Shown piece after piece: positions 1 to 5,583 of a stretch of 5,996 nt of DNA. Every line of letters begins with the position of its first letter. Positions within the stretch are counted from its first letter, which is position 1. The stretch lies in NCBI GenBank assembly GCA_905236925.1, contig CAJOQS010000121.1:1-5996 (forward strand), written 5' to 3'. The position numbers and the translations under genes were made by a program. Source of the stretch: an uncultured Lachnospiraceae bacterium. Lineage in GTDB: Bacteria > Bacillota > Clostridia > Lachnospirales > Lachnospiraceae. The notes under the pieces are model-generated. The model ran no database searches. It saw only the letters and a list, made by a program, of their open reading frames with translations, and had not been told where the DNA came from.

Positions 1-48
1 GACTCTGTCGTCTGTTTCTCTGATGATCGTAAGATAATGCTGTTTCAT
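1..48 (-). CDS. Start of a partial unidentified gene downstream of the AraC-type regulator
   Basis: Only the first 16 codons are visible, reading MKQHYLTIIRETDDRV, and the frame stays open to the window edge. The start is supported by an AGGAG Shine-Dalgarno sequence (minus strand, positions 58-62) placed 9 bases before the ATG. The gene begins 28 bases after the stop codon of the regulator on the same strand, with no terminator-like hairpin between them, so the two are probably co-transcribed. Too little protein is visible to name a family. A start at position 75 in another frame is also open to the edge but has no comparable ribosome binding site. A real gene is likely; its function is unknown. 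Confidence 0.55.
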   Translation of the reverse strand, partial: MKQHYLTIIRETDDRV

Positions 49-76
49 TTCTTTTTTCTCCTGTTCTGTAATTCAT

Positions 77-1012
77 TTACTGGTAAATGTAATCGTTGTC
101 GAAACCAAGGTCAACCCTCATGCTCCCCGAATTCCCCGGAGCCTTGTTCTTGTACTCACGCGGTGACATGCCGCAGAATTTGTTGAACATGCGGTTAAAC
201 TGCGAAAAGCTTGTAAAGCCGCATTCTGCCGCGATGTCCGTTATCTTCCTGTCGGAGAACAGGAGCATCTGCTGGGCATTCCTTATCCTGGTCATCTGGA
301 TGTAGTTTATGAGCGTAAAGCCCGTAACCTCCTTGAACTGATGGGAAAGGTAGTAAGTGCTCATATAGAACTGGTCGGCAAGACCCGTCAGCGAGAGCTC
401 GTTCATATAATTGTTGTGGATATATGCCGCGATCTCGAATATCTTGTGCTGGCTTCCCTCGGGCATCTTGGGCCGGTATATGTTCTCATAGCGTATGCTG
501 CTCAGGATGTTCAGAAAATCCATGAACCGGCAGTGAACGTAGAACCTGCTGAAGTTCTTCTTGCCGTAGGTCGCGTTCATGATGTCGTTGAGCGGAGCGA
601 AGAGCCTTTCGAGCTTGTCCTGCTCAAAGCGGTATATCGGAAGCTCGGCATCAAATACCGTAAGGATATCCTCGTATTCCTCACGGAGCGCTCCCGGGAT
701 CTCGTCGATGTTGAATTGGATAACGAGTCTTTTGCACGGTGCTCCCTTAAAGTATTCGGACCTGTGCAGGAGCGAGGGCCGCAGAAGTACGATATCGAAG
801 CAGCTGATCCCGTAAGGCGTGCCTTCAATGAAGTGGTTCGCAGCGGGGTCCAGAAGAATATGTATCTCGCGGAAGGAGTGGAAGTGCTGGAACTCCATAT
901 TTATCTGATAGGATCGCTCGTCGTAATCAAAATAATAAAAGAAGGGATCGTCGGGAGAACCTATCTCAACTATATGGTGAGGTTCATACCTCATGGTATT
1001 GTTTATCAACAT
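77..1012 (-). CDS. AraC-family transcriptional regulator (cupin sensor plus double helix-turn-helix)
   Basis: A 311-residue DNA-binding regulator, the usual length for an AraC/XylS protein with a sugar-sensing N-terminal domain. Residues about 41-86 look like the AraC-type cupin (a QHFHSFREIHILL strand, then FDIVLLRPSLLHR, matching the family's 'GD-hh-hxPxxxH' turn). The C-terminus carries two helix-turn-helices: about 207-231 (LSLTGLADQFYMSTYYLSHQ onward) and about 256-287 (KITDIAAECGFTSFSQFNRM, then SPREY), the classic AraC signature. A tail of about 24 residues follows. The open frame reaches back to 1129, but those extra codons run through the gene's own promoter. The ATG at 1012 has AAAGGAA 8 bases upstream and is preferred; Met at 994 is a weaker alternative. 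It is divergent from the hydrolase-transporter operon, which it probably controls (inference). The ligand is unknown, perhaps an oligosaccharide or its breakdown product. Confidence 0.93.
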   Translation of the reverse strand: MLINNTMRYEPHHIVEIGSPDDPFFYYFDYDERSYQINMEFQHFHSFREIHILLDPAANHFIEGTPYGISCFDIVLLRPSLLHRSEYFKGAPCKRLVIQFNIDEIPGALREEYEDILTVFDAELPIYRFEQDKLERLFAPLNDIMNATYGKKNFSRFYVHCRFMDFLNILSSIRYENIYRPKMPEGSQHKIFEIAAYIHNNYMNELSLTGLADQFYMSTYYLSHQFKEVTGFTLINYIQMTRIRNAQQMLLFSDRKITDIAAECGFTSFSQFNRMFNKFCGMSPREYKNKAPGNSGSMRVDLGFDNDYIYQ

Positions 1013-1020
1013 ATTGGCAA

Positions 1021-1027
1021 TTCCTTT
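1021..1027 (-). promoter_or_regulatory. Ribosome binding site that fixes the regulator start
   Basis: Minus-strand AAAGGAA lies 8 bases before the ATG at 1012. No comparable site precedes the far upstream ATG at 1129, which also lies upstream of the predicted promoter. This supports a 311-residue protein over the 350-residue open frame. Confidence 0.7.
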
Positions 1028-1051
1028 ATTGATTATTGTTGATTTTGATAA

Positions 1052-1080
1052 AGCATAGCAAAAACTGCAACAAAAGTCAA
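1052..1080 (-). promoter_or_regulatory. Sigma-A-type promoter of the AraC-family regulator gene
   Basis: On the minus strand, TTGACT (1075-1080) is followed after 17 bases by TATGCT (1052-1057). A TG dinucleotide one base before the -10 makes it an extended -10. Transcription would start near 1045, giving a leader of about 33 bases before the ATG at 1012. The match to consensus and the spacing are good. The -35 overlaps one half of a short repeat that may be an operator, which would allow autoregulation (inference). Confidence 0.7.
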
Positions 1081-1096
1081 GAATGTTGACAAGAAT
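1076..1096. promoter_or_regulatory. Candidate regulator binding site: 12-bp-spaced direct repeat
   Basis: GTCAAGAAT (1076-1084) and GACAAGAAT (1088-1096) differ at one base in nine and start 12 bases apart. The same stretch also holds an inverted repeat, GTCAA-5-TTGAC (1076-1090). It overlaps the -35 of the regulator promoter and lies about 41-61 bases before the predicted start of the hydrolase transcript, where AraC-type activators commonly bind. AraC half-sites are more often about 21 bases apart, so the assignment is tentative. Confidence 0.4.
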
Positions 1097-1121
1097 TGCG
1101 TGGATTTTTGTTTGTGCATTA

Positions 1122-1130
1122 TGATACAAT
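1122..1130 (+). promoter_or_regulatory. Extended -10 promoter of the hydrolase-transporter operon
   Basis: TGATACAAT is an extended -10: TG, one base, then TACAAT, five of six to consensus. No good -35 lies 16-18 bases upstream (GGATTT-like sequence only). A weak -35 with a strong extended -10 is typical of promoters that need an activator, in keeping with the adjacent AraC-family gene. Transcription would start near 1137, leaving about 46 bases before the ATG at 1183. A small inverted repeat, CCATC-GT-GATGG (1135-1146), sits at the predicted start point. Confidence 0.55.
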
Positions 1131-1167
1131 CAGACCATCGTGATGGATGATTATTGTCTATTTTTAC

Positions 1168-1173
1168 AAAGGA
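1168..1173 (+). promoter_or_regulatory. Ribosome binding site that fixes the hydrolase start
   Basis: AAAGGA lies 9 bases before the ATG at 1183. The upstream in-frame ATG at 1147 would add 12 residues (MIIVYFYKGTVI) that read through this site, and it has no good site of its own. The 1183 start is preferred. Confidence 0.7.
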
Positions 1174-1182
1174 ACGGTGATT

Positions 1183-2283
1183 ATGGCTGATTTCGACAAG
1201 AATCTGATCTCACAAAAACTTCAGCGTCTGGTCGATAATTTCCAGAATGTCCTGTATGAGGATGACGATACCTTCATGGAAGGCATGAAAAGCCGTAACC
1301 TTACCGGATGTGACATCAACCGTTTCCGCCATTGGGAATGGACCCAGGGTGTCGGTCTTTTCGGATTCTGGAAGCTGTTCAGACAGACAGGCAGGAAAGA
1401 GTATCTTGACCTTCTGCTGAGGTTCTATGATGAACAGATTGAAGGCGGACTTCCTTCAAAGAATATCAACACCACGGCACCGATGCTCGCCTTATCCTTT
1501 ATTTATGAGGAAACTGGCAGTGAGTGCTATGGAAGCCTCTGCGACGAGTGGGCCGAATGGCTGATAAAGGGTCTTCCCAAAACCTCGGGAGGCGGATTCC
1601 AGCATCTGACGAGCGATACGCTGAACGATCAGGAGCTCTGGGACGACACATTGTTCATGTCGGTTCTCTTCCTTGCCAACATGGGAAGGATCCGAAAGAA
1701 GAAAGAGTGGATAGAAGAAGCAAAGTACCAGTTCCTTCTTCATTCCAAGTATCTTTCGAATACGAAGACCGGCCTGTGGTATCACGGCTGGACCTTCAAC
1801 GGACGGCACAACTTCGCTGAAGCTCTCTGGGGCAGAGGCAACAGCTGGGTGACTGCGGCGATCCCGGAATTTCTGGAGCTTGTCGACTGCGAGGAAAGCA
1901 TAAGGCGCTTCCTCCTTGAGACTCTCGACAGTCAGGTCGAGGCTCTTGAAAAGTATCAGGATCCCAACGGTATGTGGCATACCCTTATCGACGATCCGAC
2001 GTCGTATACCGAAGCGAGCTGTACCTGCGGTTTCGCTTACGGAATGCTCAATGCTGCAAAGAAAGGTCTCATCGATCCGCACTATCGTGAGGTTGCATTA
2101 AAGGCTCTTCCTCCGATACTTGACCTGATCGATGAAGGCGGTGTCCTTAACAAGGTGTCCTACGGAACGGCCATGGGACGCGAGACAAAGGACTTTTACA
2201 AAGGAATAGAGATAAAATCGATGCCGTACGGAACGGCGATGGCGATTTTATTTTTATTAGAGGTGCAAAGCTTAAATTTATAA
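1183..2283 (+). CDS. GH88/GH105-type unsaturated glucuronyl/rhamnogalacturonyl hydrolase
   Basis: A 366-residue enzyme with no signal peptide, so cytoplasmic. The family folds as an (alpha/alpha)6 barrel and removes the 4,5-unsaturated uronic acid that polysaccharide lyases leave on oligosaccharides, by hydrating the double bond. Family-like motifs in order are NTTAPMLALSFIYEETG (about 96-112), ELWDDTLFMSVLFLANMG (151-168, whose Asp pair fits the catalytic aspartate position of the YteR type), LWYHGW (198-203, His201), WGRGNSW (216-222), EASCTCGFAYGM (277-288) and YGTAMG (327-332). Length matches the family. It is first in the operon; its stop is immediately followed by the ribosome binding site of the transporter lipoprotein. 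Homology was judged by eye. GH88 and GH105 cannot be separated here, and the exact substrate (pectin, glycosaminoglycan, xanthan-like or other) is open. The C-terminal glycine-rich part differs somewhat from the well-studied enzymes as I remember them. Confidence 0.82.
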   Translation: MADFDKNLISQKLQRLVDNFQNVLYEDDDTFMEGMKSRNLTGCDINRFRHWEWTQGVGLFGFWKLFRQTGRKEYLDLLLRFYDEQIEGGLPSKNINTTAPMLALSFIYEETGSECYGSLCDEWAEWLIKGLPKTSGGGFQHLTSDTLNDQELWDDTLFMSVLFLANMGRIRKKKEWIEEAKYQFLLHSKYLSNTKTGLWYHGWTFNGRHNFAEALWGRGNSWVTAAIPEFLELVDCEESIRRFLLETLDSQVEALEKYQDPNGMWHTLIDDPTSYTEASCTCGFAYGMLNAAKKGLIDPHYREVALKALPPILDLIDEGGVLNKVSYGTAMGRETKDFYKGIEIKSMPYGTAMAILFLLEVQSLNL

Positions 2284-2288
2284 GGAGG
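2282..2288 (+). promoter_or_regulatory. Strong ribosome binding site overlapping the hydrolase stop codon
   Basis: AAGGAGG begins inside the hydrolase TAA stop and ends 9 bases before the ATG at 2298. The in-frame ATG at 2289 directly abuts the site and is too close to be used. The lipoprotein therefore starts MKKRV. A near-perfect site fits high production of the binding protein. Confidence 0.85.
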
Positions 2289-2297
2289 ATGTATTTT

Positions 2298-4373
2298 ATG
2301 AAGAAAAGAGTACTGGCTATGCTTCTTGTAGCGGTTATGATCATGACTGCTATGACGGCTTGTACAAAGAAGACAGAAACGAAAGACAACGGCAGCAAGA
2401 CTACTCCTGCCGCAACTTCCGCTCCTAAGAAAGATGACAACACGGCAACACCTACTCCCAACGTTGTTGAGGATGTTACTGTAGATGTTACCACTTACAA
2501 AGAGGCTCCCATTCTTGCCGACAAGGTAGCGGCAGGAACACTTCCCAAGGTTGAGGAGCGTATTCCCGACAGAGACAACATCTTTGTTGAGACCAACGAC
2601 GCAGCAGGCAAGGCTCTCGAGATCGGTACCTACGGCGGCGTGATCAACATGGGGCCCGCAGGCGGCGGCTGGGGACTTTCAAGACCTACTCTTGAGTCCA
2701 TCATCCGTTATAATACCGATGGTTCTTATTATCCCAACGTTATCAAGTCCTATGAGTACAACTCGGACTACACCGTTTGGACCTTCCACTTAAGAGAAGG
2801 CATGAAGTGGTCTGACGGCGATGATTTTAACGCTGACGATATCACCTTCTGGTACTATATGTGCCATCTGAACAATTTCGACGGCAAGAAGAGCTGGGCT
2901 GCTCTTAAGGAAAATGTCAATGGCGAAGATGCTTGGGCAACACTTACAAAGGTTGACGATTACACCGTAACATGGACATTCGTTAATCCCAAGTACCCTG
3001 CAGATTTCATCATGAACGGCGACTTTAAATTCTGCTGGGCTCCGTCTCACTACCTTAAGGATGTTGTTCCCAACTATGAAGGTTATGAGTATGTAGAGAA
3101 TCCTTACTGGCCCAACCCCGGTGAGCGCGACGAAGAAGCTGTTCGTCTTGCTGCGCAGGCTTTAGGGATCAGCGGCGAATCCACAAAGGATATCGGTAAG
3201 GCTGCAGTTTACAACTTCTGGAATACCGCAGGCATTCCTACCCTCAGCTCCTTTGTTCTTCTGACAGGTACCAAGGACGATCCTCTTTGCGTCATGGAAA
3301 GAAACCCTTACTTCTGGAAGGTCGATGCAGCAGGTAATCAGCTTCCTTATGTAGACGCTATTCACTTCAATGCCACTTCCGCAGATGGACAGGATCTTCT
3401 TATGTTCCGTTCCGGCGACCTTGATATATTTGAAGTAGCAATGAAGGATATCGCTTCCGTGCTCCAGGATATGGGCAACAAGGCAGAGCTCCGTTCCTAT
3501 GCAAGCTCCAACTGGGGAAGCTATCAGATCACCTTTAACTATGCTACAGCAGAGCCTCACTATTCGGCATTGTTTGCTAACCCTGATTTCCGTCAGGCAA
3601 TGAGCATCTGCGTAGACAGAGAGCAGGTTTCACAGCTTCTTTCCGACGGTTTCCTTGAGCCCGGACAGTGCGCTCCTGCCATCGGAAACTTTGGCTACGA
3701 TGCAGAATGGGAAACAAAATGGACAGAGTATGATGTTAACAAGGCTAAGCAGCTTCTTGAGGGTTGTGGACTTGTTATGGGTGCTGACGGATTCTATACC
3801 TTTGCAGACGGCACACCTTTTATGCTCACCTTCCTTGCTTACGACGGTACCCAGGATGAATCCTACCCCGTATTTGAGCAGTACTTCAAGGCGGCAGGCA
3901 TCAACTGTGCACTTAAGAACCTTGAGGTAGGTGCTTTCGATAATGAAGTTCGCAACACCGATTGGGTTGCAGTTATGGGACCTCACACCTCGATCGGCGG
4001 ACTTTCACTTTACGACCGCGTAGCTCCTTTCGTTCCTGTAAAGGGTGACGCAGCAGAGTGGTACGGCCTCTATGGTAAGTGGTACGAGACCAAAGGCGAA
4101 CAGGGCGTAGAACCTACCGGTGATATGAAGAAGCTTATCGATCTTTATGAGCAGTGGGCAGGCACACCCGATTCTGCCAAGAAAGATGAAATCGCTCTTA
4201 AGATCTACGAAGTTCATAAGCAGAACCTTTGGAGCATTGCTTACTTAAAGTCCGAAGGAAGTTATACTCTTATCAACTCTAAGATTAAGAATTACGCTAA
4301 TAACCTGGTAAGTGCTGACTTATATCAGTATGCAAACATTGCACACTTTGAAGTCCTTTTCAAAGCTGAATGA
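2298..4373 (+). CDS. ABC transporter substrate-binding lipoprotein, family 5 (Opp/peptide type)
   Basis: A 691-residue extracellular lipoprotein that should capture the substrate and deliver it to the membrane permeases. The N-terminus is a lipoprotein signal: KKR, a hydrophobic run, then MTAC with the lipidated Cys at residue 22. A Thr/Lys/Pro-rich flexible linker follows (about 23-60). Residues 70-90 carry APILADKVAAGTLPKVEER, a pre-domain element I associate with one subclass of these proteins. The family-5 signature is FHLREGMKWSDGDDFNADDI (163-182). Also typical are NPYFWKVD with LPYVDAI (336-355), RSGDLDI (371-377) and FRQAMSICVDRE (431-442). It is longer than classical OppA (about 540 residues). 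Family 5 members bind peptides, nickel or oligosaccharides; next to a uronyl hydrolase, an oligosaccharide ligand is the likeliest (inference). Codons are more biased than in the permease genes, suggesting high expression. A peptide ligand is not excluded. Confidence 0.92.
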   Translation: MKKRVLAMLLVAVMIMTAMTACTKKTETKDNGSKTTPAATSAPKKDDNTATPTPNVVEDVTVDVTTYKEAPILADKVAAGTLPKVEERIPDRDNIFVETNDAAGKALEIGTYGGVINMGPAGGGWGLSRPTLESIIRYNTDGSYYPNVIKSYEYNSDYTVWTFHLREGMKWSDGDDFNADDITFWYYMCHLNNFDGKKSWAALKENVNGEDAWATLTKVDDYTVTWTFVNPKYPADFIMNGDFKFCWAPSHYLKDVVPNYEGYEYVENPYWPNPGERDEEAVRLAAQALGISGESTKDIGKAAVYNFWNTAGIPTLSSFVLLTGTKDDPLCVMERNPYFWKVDAAGNQLPYVDAIHFNATSADGQDLLMFRSGDLDIFEVAMKDIASVLQDMGNKAELRSYASSNWGSYQITFNYATAEPHYSALFANPDFRQAMSICVDREQVSQLLSDGFLEPGQCAPAIGNFGYDAEWETKWTEYDVNKAKQLLEGCGLVMGADGFYTFADGTPFMLTFLAYDGTQDESYPVFEQYFKAAGINCALKNLEVGAFDNEVRNTDWVAVMGPHTSIGGLSLYDRVAPFVPVKGDAAEWYGLYGKWYETKGEQGVEPTGDMKKLIDLYEQWAGTPDSAKKDEIALKIYEVHKQNLWSIAYLKSEGSYTLINSKIKNYANNLVSADLYQYANIAHFEVLFKAE

Positions 4374-4384
4374 TCAAAGTACGG

Positions 4385-4414
4385 TTGATAAAACTACCGG
4401 TTAAATGTTAGAAT
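4385..4414 (+). promoter_or_regulatory. Possible internal promoter before the permease genes
   Basis: TTGATA (4385-4390) and TAGAAT (4409-4414) each match the sigma-A consensus in five of six bases, with an 18-base spacer. The predicted transcription start, near 4421, falls at the left foot of the strong hairpin that follows. If real, the permeases would have their own transcript with a structured 5' end. AT-rich spacers often give such matches by chance, so this is tentative. Confidence 0.4.
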
Positions 4415-4419
4415 GGATC

Positions 4420-4454
4420 CGGAGACGTGTGAATTGTTTCCACGTCTCCGTTTT
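4420..4454 (+). terminator. Hairpin with short T-run between lipoprotein and permease genes
   Basis: CGGAGACGTG (4420-4429) pairs perfectly with CACGTCTCCG (4441-4450), an uninterrupted 10-bp GC-rich stem. After a one-base bulge, GAA/TTC can extend it, leaving a four-base loop. TTTT follows directly, then CTAT, so it resembles an intrinsic terminator with a modest U-tract. It lies 47 bases after the lipoprotein stop. A leaky terminator or 3'-end-protecting hairpin here would raise binding-protein mRNA above permease mRNA, a common arrangement in binding-protein-dependent transport operons. Confidence 0.7.
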
Positions 4455-4463
4455 CTATGAAAA

Positions 4464-4477
4464 GCGGGTATCCCCGC
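4464..4477 (+). other. Second small GC hairpin in the permease leader
   Basis: GCGGG (4464-4468) pairs with CCCGC (4473-4477) around a TATC loop. It has no T-run, so it is not a terminator. It lies 18 bases before the permease ribosome binding site (AAAGGA, 4496-4501), too far to block it directly. It may be a chance structure. Confidence 0.3.
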
Positions 4478-4509
4478 CAACGTCCGGTTTGTGAGAAAGG
4501 AATTCTCTG

Positions 4510-5583
4510 ATGGGAGAAAAGATCAAAAATTTCTTCAGGAAGGACCTGGTCCAGTATGTCGTTAAACGTATACTGATGTTCATTCCTACGTTGTTTCTTA
4601 TTTCGATACTGGTATTCTTTGTTATCCAGCTTCCTCCCGGAGACTATGTTTCTACGGAGATCGCATCCCTTATTACCGAGGGGGAACTCGTCGACGCGGA
4701 TTACGCGGCCCAGATGCGTGCGGATTACGGTCTGGACCTGCCCCTGTGGCAGCAGTACGGCAAGTGGGTCAAGGACATCATCTGGACCCCTACCGACTCG
4801 ACATATTACAGGCTGTATCACTCGCATCATAACTGGAAATATTCGTTTGCCTATAAACGTGACGTCTGGTCCGTCATACAGGACAGGCTGGGACTGACGA
4901 TAGGAGTCACGTTCATAATCATGCTGTTCCAGTATGTCGTATCACTTCCCATAGCGGTTTATGCAAGTACTCACCAGTATTCTCCGGGAGACTACATCAC
5001 GTCGGTGATAGGCTTTTTGGGAACAGCCATACCTAACTTCATTCTCGCCATCATACTCATGTACCTGTCCTATAAATGGACCGGAAACGCGAACGTTGGA
5101 CTGTTCTCGCAGGAAATGCTGCAGAACGGAGTTCATCTGTATAATTTCGGGGAATTCATGAAGCGAATGATCATCCCGATCATCGTTATCGGAACCAGCG
5201 GAACCTGCGGTATCATCCGTTCCGTTCGCGCACAGATGCTGGACGAGGTTGCCCGGCAGTATACTCTGACTGCCAGAGCGAAGGGTGTTTCAGAAGGCAA
5301 GATCATCATGAAGTACTGCTTCAGGGCAGCCATGAACCCTACCGTTTCGGGACTGGGCGGAGTGCTCTCGAGCCTGTTCTCGGGTTCGACCGTTACCGCG
5401 ATGGTACTTAACATGCAGATCCAGGGCCCCGTTCTTTACAAGGCTCTTCAGAATCAGGACATGTATCTGGCAGGAGCGATCGTTATGGTCCAGGCCATCC
5501 TTGTTGTTATCGGTATCCTGCTTTCGGATATTGCGCTTGCATTCCTTGATCCCAGGATCAGATATTCGGGAGGTGGCAGATAA
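4510..5583 (+). CDS. ABC transporter permease, Opp/Dpp (DppB-like) type
   Basis: A 357-residue inner-membrane protein, the first of the two permease subunits forming the channel. Six hydrophobic segments fit about residues 21-41, 129-151, 163-187, 219-237, 278-303 and 320-345. Between the first two is a large external loop that includes the MRADYGLDLPLWQQYGKW stretch (69-86), typical of DppB/OppB proteins. The usual 'GDLG-S' part of that loop is replaced by a longer tract (about 88-117, rich in Tyr/His/Trp) ending in FAYKRDVWSVI. The cytoplasmic coupling loop, EVARQYTLTARAKGVSEGKI (246-265), is the EAA motif that contacts the ATPase. The C-terminus LDPRIRY is also typical. AAAGGA lies 8 bases before the ATG. 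It follows the lipoprotein gene after a 136-base gap with hairpins and overlaps the next permease by one base. Substrate choice is inferred from neighbours only. Confidence 0.93.
   Translation: MGEKIKNFFRKDLVQYVVKRILMFIPTLFLISILVFFVIQLPPGDYVSTEIASLITEGELVDADYAAQMRADYGLDLPLWQQYGKWVKDIIWTPTDSTYYRLYHSHHNWKYSFAYKRDVWSVIQDRLGLTIGVTFIIMLFQYVVSLPIAVYASTHQYSPGDYITSVIGFLGTAIPNFILAIILMYLSYKWTGNANVGLFSQEMLQNGVHLYNFGEFMKRMIIPIIVIGTSGTCGIIRSVRAQMLDEVARQYTLTARAKGVSEGKIIMKYCFRAAMNPTVSGLGGVLSSLFSGSTVTAMVLNMQIQGPVLYKALQNQDMYLAGAIVMVQAILVVIGILLSDIALAFLDPRIRYSGGGR

Noticed and set aside
341..1042. Long plus-strand open frame of 233 codons opposite the AraC-family regulator
   Set aside because: It is antisense to a gene with unmistakable AraC motifs, lacks a credible ribosome binding site and resembles no family; it arises from codon bias in the real gene.
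1086..1091. Perfect TTGACA on the plus strand as -35 of the hydrolase promoter
   Set aside because: It is 33 bases from the TACAAT box, far beyond the usual 16-18, and no other -10 lies at the right distance. It is better read as part of the operator-like repeat.
1013..1182. Catabolite-control (cre-like) site in the divergent promoter region
   Set aside because: No stretch matches the TGNAANCGNTNNCA-type pattern well enough to report.
1492..2082. Minus-strand open frame of 196 codons opposite the hydrolase
   Set aside because: The plus-strand frame has clear GH88/GH105 motifs and a good start; the antisense frame has neither motifs nor a ribosome binding site.
4419..4487. Alternative pairing of 4419-4428 with 4480-4487 as an antiterminator
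   Set aside because: It would give only two 4-bp blocks with a two-base bulge, against a perfect 10-bp competing stem. There is no leader peptide, ligand-sensing fold or other sign of a switch.
4408..4830. Minus-strand open frame of 140 codons across the gap and the start of the first permease
   Set aside because: It runs antisense to the signal-like first helix of a clear permease and through the hairpin; no start signal or family resemblance.
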